From: Micrococcaceae bacterium
GTDB lineage: Bacteria > Actinomycetota > Actinomycetes > Actinomycetales > Micrococcaceae
DNA: 9,856 nt
NCBI GenBank assembly: GCA_003486025.1
Contig: DNHA01000192.1
Location: forward strand, 1-9,856
Direction: 5' to 3'
Every line of letters begins with the position of its first letter. Position 1 is the stretch's first letter. The notes beneath the pieces were generated by a model. The model had not been told where the DNA came from, did no database searches, and saw only the letters and a program-made list of their open reading frames with translations. Shown piece after piece: positions 1-6,133 of the stretch. The position numbers and the translations under genes were made by a program.

Positions 1-2086
1 CGGCGAGACCATTAATGCAATCTGGTTCGTCTTTGCTGCGGTGGCGACGTACCTGATTGCCTACCGTTTCTACGCGAAGTACATCGAACGCAAAATTGCC
101 AAGCCAGATGACTTCCGAGCCACACCGGGCGAATACGTGAACAACGGTCGTGACTTTGTCCCGACCGACCGACGGGTGCTCTTTGGGCACCACTTCGCAG
201 CGATCGCCGGAGCTGGACCGTTGGTGGGCCCGATCCTTGCTGCTCAGATGGGTTACCTGCCAGGAACCATCTGGATTATCTTGGGTGTTATTCTTGCCGG
301 CGCGGTGCAGGACTACCTAGTCCTGTTCTTCTCGATGCGCCGCGGCGGACGTTCGCTGGGACAGATGGCCCGCGAAGAGCTGGGGCTGATCGGTGGTACC
401 GCAGCACTCATTGCGACGCTGGCGATCATGATCATCATCGTGGCAATTTTGGCATTGGTTGTGGTGAATGCACTGGGCGAATCAGCCTGGGGCGTCTACT
501 CCGTGGGTCTCACGATCCCTATCGCCCTGTTCATGGGCATCTACCTGCGCTTTATTCGCCCAGGCAAGATCCTGGAGATTTCGATTATCGGTTTTGCCCT
601 GCTGATGTTCGCCATCATCTCTGGCCGTTGGATCGCCGAATCGGCATGGGGAGCTGAATTCTTCCACTTAGAACGAACCACCATCGCTTGGGCCATCATC
701 ATTTACGGCATCATTGCAGCGGTTCTTCCGGTCTGGCTGTTGCTAGCCCCGCGCGACTATCTGTCCACCTTCATGAAGATCGGCGTAATCGGTCTGTTGG
801 CTGCGGCGATCATCGTGGTCCGCCCAGAGATCAGCGTCCCAGCATTCTCCGAGTACGCTTCTCGTTCGGATGGACCAGTCGTCTCCGGTTCCTTATTCCC
901 GTTCTTGTTTGTCACTATTGCCTGTGGTGCGCTCTCCGGATTCCACGCGTTGATCGCCTCGGGAACCACCCCGAAGCTGGTCGAAAAAGAACGCCAGACG
1001 CGCTTCCTCGGCTACGGCGGCATGCTCATGGAATCGATGGTGGCCATCATGGCGCTGGTCGCCGCGATCTCCATTGACCGTGGAATTTACTTCGCCATGA
1101 ACTCCTCGGCTGCGGCTACTGGTGGCACCGTGGAGACCGCTGTTGCCTTTGTGAACTCCCTGGGCCTGGCCGGTGTTGACTTAATTCCAAGCCAGCTGAC
1201 CGAACTGGCAGCAAACGTGGGAGAACCATCGGTGGTTTCGCGCACCGGTGGCGCGCCAACGCTCGCCGTGGGTATTGCCGTGATCATGAATCAGTGGTTC
1301 GGTGGGGTGTCCATGATGGGCTTCTGGTACCACTTCGCCATCATGTTTGAAGCACTATTCATTTTGACCGCCGTAGATGCCGGCACACGTGTAGCGCGCT
1401 TCATGTTACAAGACACTATTGGCAACTTCATCCCTAAGTTCAAAGACACCTCGTGGCGGCCCGGAGCGTGGCTATGTACGCTGATTATGGTGGCCGGCTG
1501 GGGATATATTCTCATCCTCGGTGTGACTGACCCGCTGGGAGGCATCAATACGTTCTTCCCTCTGTTCGGTATCGCGAACCAGTTGCTCGCTGCGATCGCC
1601 TTGGCTGTCGTCATGACGATTGTTGCCAAGCGTGGCAACTTCAAGCATCTCTGGGTCATTGTGCTGCCGCTGGTCTTCGCCGTCGTGGTTACCTTTGTTG
1701 CCTCGTGGCAAAAGATTTTCTCCTCGGATACCAAGGTGGGCTACTTCGCCAACCACAATGCGTTCAAGGACGCCTTGGCTAATGGCGAGAGCTCCTTCGG
1801 TTCGGCCAAGAATATCGAGGCCATGGAAGCCGTTGTGTACAACACCGGAGTCCAAGGCTGGCTTTCGGTCATTTTCCTGGTGCTTACGGTGATCGTGATC
1901 GCCGCCGCCGTTGTTGAAACTATCAAGGCCAAGCAGCAAGGTGGTGGAGTGAATACCGAGGACCCATATGTAGATTCAAAGTTCTTCGCACCGCAAGGGA
2001 TCATTTCCTCACCGGCGGAAAAGGCTCTTGAAGCTCAGTGGAAAAACGTTGCGCCAGAGCAGAACGTGCATCGTGGTGGGCACTAG
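1..2086 (+). CDS. cstA: Carbon starvation protein CstA, pyruvate/peptide transporter (5' end outside window)
   Basis: Integral membrane transporter of the CstA family, known in enterobacteria for uptake of pyruvate and peptides when carbon runs short. The frame is open from base 2, so the start lies upstream; the GTG at 41 is internal, because the residues before it (GETINAIWFVFAA) already match the family. About 694 residues are visible, against roughly 700 for E. coli CstA, so only some tens of residues are missing. Seen: the family core VLFGHHFAAIAGAGPLVGP followed by AAQMGYLPG (about residues 68-95 of the visible part), an AGAVQDYLVLF helix, many hydrophobic segments through to about residue 650, and a polar tail ending in GGH. 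The stop codon at 2084-2086 is one base from the ybdD start, so the two are co-transcribed and probably translationally coupled. No frameshift is seen. Family assignment is firm; substrate is inferred from the family. Confidence 0.96.
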   Translation, partial: GETINAIWFVFAAVATYLIAYRFYAKYIERKIAKPDDFRATPGEYVNNGRDFVPTDRRVLFGHHFAAIAGAGPLVGPILAAQMGYLPGTIWIILGVILAGAVQDYLVLFFSMRRGGRSLGQMAREELGLIGGTAALIATLAIMIIIVAILALVVVNALGESAWGVYSVGLTIPIALFMGIYLRFIRPGKILEISIIGFALLMFAIISGRWIAESAWGAEFFHLERTTIAWAIIIYGIIAAVLPVWLLLAPRDYLSTFMKIGVIGLLAAAIIVVRPEISVPAFSEYASRSDGPVVSGSLFPFLFVTIACGALSGFHALIASGTTPKLVEKERQTRFLGYGGMLMESMVAIMALVAAISIDRGIYFAMNSSAAATGGTVETAVAFVNSLGLAGVDLIPSQLTELAANVGEPSVVSRTGGAPTLAVGIAVIMNQWFGGVSMMGFWYHFAIMFEALFILTAVDAGTRVARFMLQDTIGNFIPKFKDTSWRPGAWLCTLIMVAGWGYILILGVTDPLGGINTFFPLFGIANQLLAAIALAVVMTIVAKRGNFKHLWVIVLPLVFAVVVTFVASWQKIFSSDTKVGYFANHNAFKDALANGESSFGSAKNIEAMEAVVYNTGVQGWLSVIFLVLTVIVIAAAVVETIKAKQQGGGVNTEDPYVDSKFFAPQGIISSPAEKALEAQWKNVAPEQNVHRGGH

Positions 2087-2087
2087 C

Positions 2088-2279
2088 ATGCTCGGACTTC
2101 GCGCAAGGCTGGATCAGGTGGCGCGTTTTATGGAAGGAGTGCTGGGTGCGAACAAATATCGGCAGTATCTTGAGCACCTAGCTAAAACCCATCCGGACGC
2201 TGAACCGATGTCCGAACGTGAGTTCTGGATTGACTACACCGACTGGCAGGAGCGCAACCCGCAAGGGCGTTGCTGCTAG
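2088..2279 (+). CDS. ybdD: YbdD/YjiX family small protein (DUF466), CstA partner
   Basis: A 63-residue protein of the YbdD/YjiX (DUF466) family, which in enterobacteria is encoded directly after cstA or btsT and is needed for the transporter to work in pyruvate uptake. Seen: KYRQYLEH at 23-30, HPD at 35-37, PMSEREFW at 40-47 and a C-terminal RCC at 61-63, all family hallmarks. The ATG at 2088 begins one base after the cstA stop; the frame is open further back to about 2028, but those residues overlap the end of cstA and do not resemble the family. A weak GGTGGG at 2075-2080 lies 7 bases before the start. The terminator at 2297-2344 follows 17 bases after the stop. Role is inferred from family and synteny. 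Confidence 0.93.
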   Translation: MLGLRARLDQVARFMEGVLGANKYRQYLEHLAKTHPDAEPMSEREFWIDYTDWQERNPQGRCC

Positions 2280-2296
2280 CCGTCAGGTCGTTATAG

Positions 2297-2344
2297 CCAA
2301 GGAGCCTTGGAACTCGAGATAATTCGAATTCCAAGGCTCCTTGG
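2297..2344 (+). terminator. Long hairpin terminator after cstA-ybdD
   Basis: Perfect 16-base arms, CCAAGGAGCCTTGGAA at 2297-2312 and its reverse complement at 2329-2344. Inside the main stem, after one C-A mismatch, 2314-2318 pairs with 2323-2327 (one G-T wobble), leaving the four-base loop ATAA. There is no U-tract after the stem, as is common for actinobacterial terminators. Each arm is itself an interrupted palindrome (CCAAGG-NN-CCTTGG), so two small hairpins are an alternative fold. Confidence 0.85.
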
Positions 2345-2374
2345 TGCTATGCCAGGCCCTCGCCCCGGGATGAT

Positions 2375-2405
2375 TTGACGGTGGCCGGTAGTCTGGTACT
2401 AGTTT
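2375..2405 (+). promoter_or_regulatory. Candidate promoter for the 149-residue protein gene
   Basis: A good -35 hexamer TTGACG lies at 2375-2380. The best-spaced -10 is TACTAG at 2397-2402 (16-base spacer); TAGTTT at 2400-2405 fits TANNNT better but needs a 19-base spacer. Either gives an RNA start near 2409-2412 and a leader of about 25 bases. An alternative -10, TAGTCT at 2389-2394, lacks a matching -35. Position between a terminator and a gene start supports a promoter here; the exact -10 is uncertain. Confidence 0.45.
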
Positions 2406-2435
2406 ATTTGGCAGCAACCTAGCAAAAAGAGTGTA

Positions 2436-2885
2436 ATGGGTTTTTTCTCGCGTTTACGCGATCAACGGGCAATTAGCCGTGATCTTGGGCAAGGCGTCTG
2501 GCGTCGTGCCCACGATAGGTTTGTGCGCTCCTTGGACCGTGTTTTTCAGGTTCTAGAAGGAATCGAAGACAACGACTTGTACAACGAAGTTGTCGTACGC
2601 GCTAACGAACTAGCCGACTTGCTCCCGCAGGTGCGCCAGCTTTGCATTGATGCGCAGAAGCTGACTCCCAGCGATGATGAGCACATCCCGCAGGCGACAT
2701 CTCAAGTGCACCGCGCACTGACAAAGTCGGCCAATGACTTGGCGACCACGGCCCAGGTGATTGCGATGATGCGCATGCAAACTAAAGACGGCGAAGAAAC
2801 TAATTTTAAGCCTGTTGAGCACAGAGCCGAAATCGTTAAAGATGACGTTTCGCAGGCGGCTCAATTGCTTGCTGACGTCAAGTAA
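2436..2885 (+). CDS. Uncharacterised soluble helical protein, 149 residues
   Basis: I do not recognise a characterised family. The 149-residue product has no signal peptide and no membrane segment. It reads as almost entirely alpha-helical: an amphipathic basic N-terminus (MGFFSRLRDQRAISRDL), then heptad-like stretches around 26-75, a polar linker with PSDDEHIP at about 78-85, a helix rich in A, T and M at about 93-115, and an acidic/alanine C-terminal helix at 128-149. There is a single Cys, at about residue 70, and no catalytic motif. The ATG at 2436 is the only good start; upstream bases (AAAAAGAG) give at most a weak ribosome site. The gene has its own promoter region after a terminator and is followed 59 bases later by an independently promoted reductase gene. 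Codon use matches its neighbours, so it looks native. A conserved hypothetical protein of actinobacteria is the likely status; function unknown. Confidence 0.82.
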   Translation: MGFFSRLRDQRAISRDLGQGVWRRAHDRFVRSLDRVFQVLEGIEDNDLYNEVVVRANELADLLPQVRQLCIDAQKLTPSDDEHIPQATSQVHRALTKSANDLATTAQVIAMMRMQTKDGEETNFKPVEHRAEIVKDDVSQAAQLLADVK

Positions 2886-2932
2886 AAAGCGAAATCGTGG
2901 TGCCGGTCACCCGTCTGGCCAGATTCATGCAC

Positions 2933-2945
2933 TAAATTAGTTGCA
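2933..2945 (+). promoter_or_regulatory. -10 box and predicted leaderless start of the aldo/keto reductase
   Basis: TAAATT at 2933-2938 places the predicted RNA start at 2945, the A of the ATG. There is no Shine-Dalgarno sequence before the ATG (preceding bases are ATTAGTTGC). No recognisable -35 hexamer is found 16-18 bases upstream; a 10-base perfect palindrome, TCTGGCCAGA (2914-2923), occupies that region. Confidence 0.6.
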
Positions 2946-3787
2946 TGATCCAAACTGTTCCACAAACTAATTTCCATGATGGTAACTGCATCGACCAGAT
3001 CGGCTATGGCGTCTGGAAGGTCGCTGACGCTGAGGCAGAAGTTGCGGTAGGCAAGGCTTTGAACGCCGGATACCGGCATATTGACACCGCACGTATCTAC
3101 GGAAACGAAGAAGGTGTCGGACGGGCTATTGCCAACAGCGGCATCCCGCGTAGTGAAATCTTCGTAACTACCAAGGTCTGGAACTCGGATCAGGGTTACG
3201 ACAAAACGATCGCCGCAGCCGAGGCTTCTCTAGAGCGGTTGGGCTTGGACTATGTCGATCTGTACCTGATTCACTGGTTGCAGCCGCAGCGTGGCACCTA
3301 CGTGGACACCTGGAAGGCCTTGATCCAGCTTCAGAAGGATGAAAAAGCTACCTCGATCGGCGTCTGCAATTTCACCGTTGAGGCGTTGGAAGAACTCTAC
3401 GAGCAGACCGGCGTGCGTCCGGTGATAAACCAGGTGGAAACCCACCCGTACTTCCCGCAGACCGAACTTCGTGTGTACGAAGCGAAGCATGGCATCGCGC
3501 ACGAGTCATGGTCACCTCTTGGCCATGGCGGGGAATTGCTAACGGACCCAGTCATTGTTGAGATCGCCGAGAAGCATCAGGCCAGTGCAGCGCAGGTAGT
3601 AATTGCCTGGCACCTTGCCGTAGGTAACGTAGTGATTCCTAAGTCGGTCACCGATTCACGGATCATCGAGAACTTCGAAGCGATTGAGCTGAAGCTTGAT
3701 GACGAGGATCTTGCAGCCATCAATGGCCTGGATCGAGGCGCAGAAGGTCGTATCGCAGCAGACCCTGCGGTCTCTGATTTCGAGTAA
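2945..3787 (+). CDS. Aldo/keto reductase, AKR5 (2,5-diketo-D-gluconate reductase-like) type
   Basis: NADPH-dependent reductase of the aldo/keto reductase superfamily, a cytosolic TIM-barrel enzyme reducing aldehydes or ketones. All 280 residues are present, the usual length for AKR5 members. Catalytic tetrad visible: Asp47 in GYRHIDTA, Tyr52 in ARIYGNE, Lys77 in TTKVWN and His110 in YLIHW. Further family marks are GVCNF (139-143), INQVETHPYF (161-170), SWSPLGHGG (188-196) and the cofactor-phosphate-binding VIPKS (230-234). Start is the ATG at 2945, fixed by a -10 box exactly 6 bases upstream. A strong hairpin follows 21 bases after the stop, so the gene is monocistronic. The natural substrate cannot be told from sequence; annotation as 2,5-diketo-D-gluconate reductase would be by similarity only. 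Confidence 0.94.
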   Translation: MIQTVPQTNFHDGNCIDQIGYGVWKVADAEAEVAVGKALNAGYRHIDTARIYGNEEGVGRAIANSGIPRSEIFVTTKVWNSDQGYDKTIAAAEASLERLGLDYVDLYLIHWLQPQRGTYVDTWKALIQLQKDEKATSIGVCNFTVEALEELYEQTGVRPVINQVETHPYFPQTELRVYEAKHGIAHESWSPLGHGGELLTDPVIVEIAEKHQASAAQVVIAWHLAVGNVVIPKSVTDSRIIENFEAIELKLDDEDLAAINGLDRGAEGRIAADPAVSDFE

Positions 3788-3807
3788 TTCCTCGGCTGTC
3801 CTACCTG

Positions 3808-3850
3808 AGGCCAAGGCCTGGACTTCGCTCAGAAGTTCAGGCCTTGGCTT
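3808..3850 (+). terminator. Hairpin terminator after the aldo/keto reductase
   Basis: An 18-19 base-pair stem: 3808-3826 pairs with 3832-3850 through the core CCAAGGCCTG / CAGGCCTTGG (3811-3820 with 3838-3847), with two G-T wobbles and the five-base loop GCTCA. The following bases are TATTCGTTT-like rather than a run of T. Its position 21 bases after the stop makes it a Rho-independent type terminator. Confidence 0.85.
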
Positions 3851-4003
3851 ATTCGTTTAACGGCGATGCGGGTGCCTGCTGGCTCTCACCCTCGGCGCCT
3901 CCAGTGTGGCGGCATTAACAAGTGAGCAGTCATCGCCCGACTGCGATATCGGATTAGCTCGCAGGAGCCACGAGTCATCTACGTTGAATCGTGATCTGTT
4001 TAG

Positions 4004-4018
4004 TGTGCTTATAGCACA
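4004..4018. promoter_or_regulatory. Inverted repeat, possible operator over the -35 region
   Basis: TGTGCT (4004-4009) and AGCACA (4013-4018) form a perfect 6-base inverted repeat with a TAT spacer. It overlaps where the -35 element of the TATAAT promoter at 4028-4033 would lie, and no consensus -35 is present there. A dyad in this place is typical of a repressor or activator site. No regulator is encoded nearby. Confidence 0.4.
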
Positions 4019-4027
4019 GGAGTAGAT

Positions 4028-4033
4028 TATAAT
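4028..4033 (+). promoter_or_regulatory. Perfect -10 box of the small membrane protein gene
   Basis: TATAAT at 4028-4033 is an exact consensus -10. It predicts an RNA start near 4040, about 6 bases before the GTG at 4046, so the leader would be almost absent. The -35 position (about 4005-4010, GTGCTT... region) is poor and overlaps a dyad. Confidence 0.6.
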
Positions 4034-4045
4034 TTATCTGATCAA

Positions 4046-4324
4046 GTGCGCTTACGTGAGAGATTAAAGTTGATAAATAAAAAACCGGGCAACGATACTT
4101 TAATCTATTTTTGGCTAATGATTGTGCTCAGCGTGATCGGATTCCTATTGCAAGCCATGGGCATGCAGCAGTCGTATCACGACGGAAGCAGCAATATTCT
4201 TGCACTGTCTGGCTTCGAAGTTGCCGGGTATGGCTGTTTTTTAGTCTCCGTCATTTTTGGAATCGTTGTCATGCACAAAGTCATTGCAATGATGATCCAT
4301 TTGGTGCATGCGCGAAACCGCTAA
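4046..4324 (+). CDS. Small membrane protein, 92 residues, unknown family
   Basis: I do not recognise the family. The 92-residue product has a basic head (MRLRERLKLINKK), a hydrophobic helix at about 19-40 (from LIYFWLMIVLSVIGF to AMGM), a polar loop QQSYHDGSSN (41-50), then a long hydrophobic stretch at about 51-88 that can hold one or two helices, and a basic end HARNR. The positive head suggests the N-terminus is inside. The GTG at 4046 is chosen because it is the only start between the -10 box and the first helix; there is no ribosome binding site. The gene and its upstream region are clearly richer in A and T than the neighbours. It is followed after 13 bases by a strong hairpin. Evidence for a real gene: consistent membrane topology, a perfect -10 box and a terminator. 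A spurious or recently acquired gene remains possible. Confidence 0.62.
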   Translation: MRLRERLKLINKKPGNDTLIYFWLMIVLSVIGFLLQAMGMQQSYHDGSSNILALSGFEVAGYGCFLVSVIFGIVVMHKVIAMMIHLVHARNR

Positions 4325-4337
4325 GCGAAGAAAAACA

Positions 4338-4380
4338 GAAAACCCCGGAACCACGTGATTCACACGGTTCCGGGGTTTTC
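4338..4380. terminator. Hairpin shared by the small membrane protein gene and convergent tRNA-Thr
   Basis: Perfect 15-base arms, GAAAACCCCGGAACC at 4338-4352 and GGTTCCGGGGTTTTC at 4366-4380, with possible further pairing GTG/CAC inside. It lies 13 bases after the stop of the plus-strand gene and 8 bases after the 3' end of the minus-strand tRNA. On the minus strand the stem is followed by TTCTGTTTTTCTT, a fair U-tract; on the plus strand the arm ends in TTTTCTTC. It should work in both directions. Confidence 0.9.
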
Positions 4381-4388
4381 TTCAGCCG

Positions 4389-4460
4389 AGCCCCCTGGCG
4401 GATTTGAACCGCCGACCTGCTCTTTACGAGGGAGCTGCTCTACCCCTGAGCTAAGGAGGC
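4389..4460 (-). tRNA. tRNA-Thr (anticodon CGT)
   Basis: Read on the minus strand, the 72-base gene folds as a full cloverleaf: acceptor GCCTCCT (4454-4460) with AGGGGGC (4390-4396, one T-G pair), D-arm GCTC...GAGC, anticodon stem-loop GCTCC-CTCGTAA-AGAGC, and T-arm GGCGG-TTCAAAT-CCGCC. The anticodon CGT lies at 4426-4428 (plus-strand ACG) and reads the Thr codon ACG. The discriminator base is T (4389). CCA is not encoded. The closing pair of the anticodon loop is C-A rather than a Watson-Crick pair. It has its own promoter at 4487-4516 and a hairpin terminator 8 bases beyond its 3' end. Confidence 0.96.
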
Positions 4461-4486
4461 CGATACCTGTAAACAGGCACCACGTA

Positions 4487-4516
4487 ACTTTATCTGAGTA
4501 CGTCGGAGATCGTCAA
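4487..4516 (-). promoter_or_regulatory. Promoter of tRNA-Thr
   Basis: On the minus strand TTGACG (4511-4516) and TAAAGT (4487-4492) are separated by 18 bases. The predicted RNA start near 4480 gives a 20-base leader before the tRNA at 4460. It lies just after the stop of the upstream peptidase gene; no terminator separates the two, so read-through from the peptidase may also supply tRNA. Confidence 0.75.
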
Positions 4517-4545
4517 AACGAGTCATTCCTGTGAAGCTGTCATGT

Positions 4546-6084
4546 TCAGCATCGCGTGCCGTCTTTGGGGGCTTGGCCCTCGACGAGGTAGTCCTCGACC
4601 GCCCGGTCGATACAGTTATTCGAGCGACCATATGCAGTATGTCCGTGACCTTCAAAAGTTAGCAAGGTGGCGTTAGATAGCTGGTTCGCCAGCGATTCTG
4701 ACCACTTGTAAGGGGTGGCGGGGTCCTCGGTGGTACCGACAACAAGGATTTCATCTGAGCCCTTTGCCTCTAGCTTCTGAGGAGTACCAGTTGCAGGGTA
4801 TTCCCACTCTTTGCAGTTCAGTGCGTAGTAGGAAAAATATTTGCCAAGCGTTGGGGCGACGCGCATAAGTTCAGTGGCCTGTGCCTGCATGGTCTCGGGG
4901 TCCGAATCCATAGGTCTATCAAGGCAATTGATCGCAACGAAGGCTTCATCCGCGTTCGAGGTGTACGCCCCATCTTGGTTTCGGCTGCTGGAAAGATCTG
5001 AGAAGTACAGTATCGGGTCGACATTGCCGGACATGGCTTCGGTCATGGCGGTGCTCAGCATAGGCCAGCTGGAGTTGTCATAGAGCGGAATGATGAACCC
5101 ATTGACGAAGTCGATGATGGGAACAGTTCGTCCATCGCTGGCTACTAGCGGCTCATTCTCAATCTGAGTAAAGAAGAGCTGCAACTGCATCTTGGCTTCT
5201 TCAAGCGATCCGTCGAAGGGGCATTGCGCGCCGTCCAGACAACTTTGTAGCCAAGCATCGATTTCTCCTTCAAAGCCAATTGCTTGTTCTTTATCTAGCT
5301 CTGCCGTAGTGATAGTCGGATCCATCGCGCCGTCTAGAACTAAACTGCCCACGCGTTGCGGAAAGAGATCTGCGTAAGTAGCACCAAGGAATGTGCCGTA
5401 TGAAAAACCTAGATAATCTAGTTTTTCGTTCCCCAATACTGCGCGAATGATATCTAAATCCTTAGCTGCGGAGACGGTATCTACATGCCCAAGCAGGTCT
5501 CCAGTATTTTTTGCGCAGTCCTTGGCATATTCTTTACTCTGCTCAACGAGCTCTTCGCGATCCTCGGGGACCCACGCTCGCAAATTCTCTTGCCGGCTCT
5601 GGTCTTTCTGATCATCCGTTTCGCACTGAACCGAGGAACTTTCGCCCACTCCTCGGGGGTCGAACCCGACAGTGTTGAATTCGCGCTTTACCTTGTCGCT
5701 AAAAATATAGGGTGCTGTTTCGGTAAGCATCTCCATCCCAGATATGCCCGGGCCGCCCGGGTTAATCAGAAGATTTCGCTTTGCGCCCTCGGATACGCGC
5801 CGGTTGAGTGCTAAATCAATGTTTTGATCTTCGGGGTTGGCGTAGTCCAAAGGGACCTGAATCGTAGCGCATTGGACGTCGTTATTGCAGGACTCCCAAT
5901 GGATCTCCTGCTCATAGTACGTGGCCAATGCACCCTGATATTCAGCAGAAGCGCTAGGTTGCTTCTGAGGCACCGGAGAATCGGAGCTGCTGCTAGTCGG
6001 CTCGCCTCCGGCACAGGAAACCAAAGCGAGGGATAGGACCGCGCCGGCGGACGCTAAGCGGAGCAAGGAAGAACGTGCAGGCAC
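4546..6084 (-). CDS. Exported lipoprotein alpha/beta hydrolase, S33 family tripeptidyl aminopeptidase-like
   Basis: Secreted, lipid-anchored peptidase-like alpha/beta hydrolase of the actinobacterial TAP/SlpD group (peptidase family S33), expected to release short N-terminal peptides outside the membrane. The 512 residues begin with a lipoprotein signal: basic MPARSSLLR, hydrophobic core and lipobox LVSC with Cys24, then a Ser-rich linker to about 45. Seen next: oxyanion region INPGGPGISG (107-116), GFDPRGVGES (140-149), the nucleophile elbow GFSYG with Ser228, Asp454 in VGTTEDPATP and His482 in GHGHTAYG in the C-terminal TAP-like domain. Ten Cys follow Cys24 (66, 72, 154, 190, 282, 288, 387, 424, 491, 512), an even number that suits disulfides outside the cell. 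Start is GTG at 6082-6084, 7 bases after AGGAGA (6092-6097). It lies 49 bases after holB and ends close to the tRNA-Thr promoter. Exact peptide specificity is not deducible. Confidence 0.93.
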   Translation of the reverse strand: MPARSSLLRLASAGAVLSLALVSCAGGEPTSSSSDSPVPQKQPSASAEYQGALATYYEQEIHWESCNNDVQCATIQVPLDYANPEDQNIDLALNRRVSEGAKRNLLINPGGPGISGMEMLTETAPYIFSDKVKREFNTVGFDPRGVGESSSVQCETDDQKDQSRQENLRAWVPEDREELVEQSKEYAKDCAKNTGDLLGHVDTVSAAKDLDIIRAVLGNEKLDYLGFSYGTFLGATYADLFPQRVGSLVLDGAMDPTITTAELDKEQAIGFEGEIDAWLQSCLDGAQCPFDGSLEEAKMQLQLFFTQIENEPLVASDGRTVPIIDFVNGFIIPLYDNSSWPMLSTAMTEAMSGNVDPILYFSDLSSSRNQDGAYTSNADEAFVAINCLDRPMDSDPETMQAQATELMRVAPTLGKYFSYYALNCKEWEYPATGTPQKLEAKGSDEILVVGTTEDPATPYKWSESLANQLSNATLLTFEGHGHTAYGRSNNCIDRAVEDYLVEGQAPKDGTRC

Positions 6085-6091
6085 TGTTGCG

Positions 6092-6097
6092 TCTCCT
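6092..6097 (-). promoter_or_regulatory. Strong ribosome binding site of the lipoprotein peptidase
   Basis: AGGAGA on the minus strand, 7 bases before the GTG at 6084. This is the clearest Shine-Dalgarno sequence in the window and fixes the GTG as the start. I see no convincing promoter in the 49 bases between holB and this gene, so it is probably read from the tmk-holB transcript. Confidence 0.85.
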
Positions 6098-6133
6098 GAT
6101 AAGAGGGAATGTTGGAAATGAGTGGTGGCAGAC

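Noticed and set aside
41..43. GTG as start of cstA
   Set aside because: The frame continues to the window edge and the residues before the GTG match the CstA family, so the true start is outside the window.
1291..1939. Two long overlapping antisense frames inside cstA
   Set aside because: They are mirror frames of a clear membrane protein gene, with compositions rich in His, Asp, Thr and Met and no family features.
2028..2087. Upstream extension of ybdD
   Set aside because: These 20 codons overlap cstA in another frame and add residues unlike the family; the ATG at 2088 gives the normal 63-residue length.
4111..4407. Alternative plus-strand frame across the small membrane gene, running into the terminator and tRNA
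   Set aside because: It reads through the hairpin and into the tRNA and has no hydrophobic pattern or start signals, unlike the frame at 4046.
4466..4477. Small hairpin CCTGT/ACAGG between the peptidase and tRNA genes
   Set aside because: Only 4-5 pairs with a tiny loop; it lies inside the predicted tRNA leader and is too weak for a terminator.
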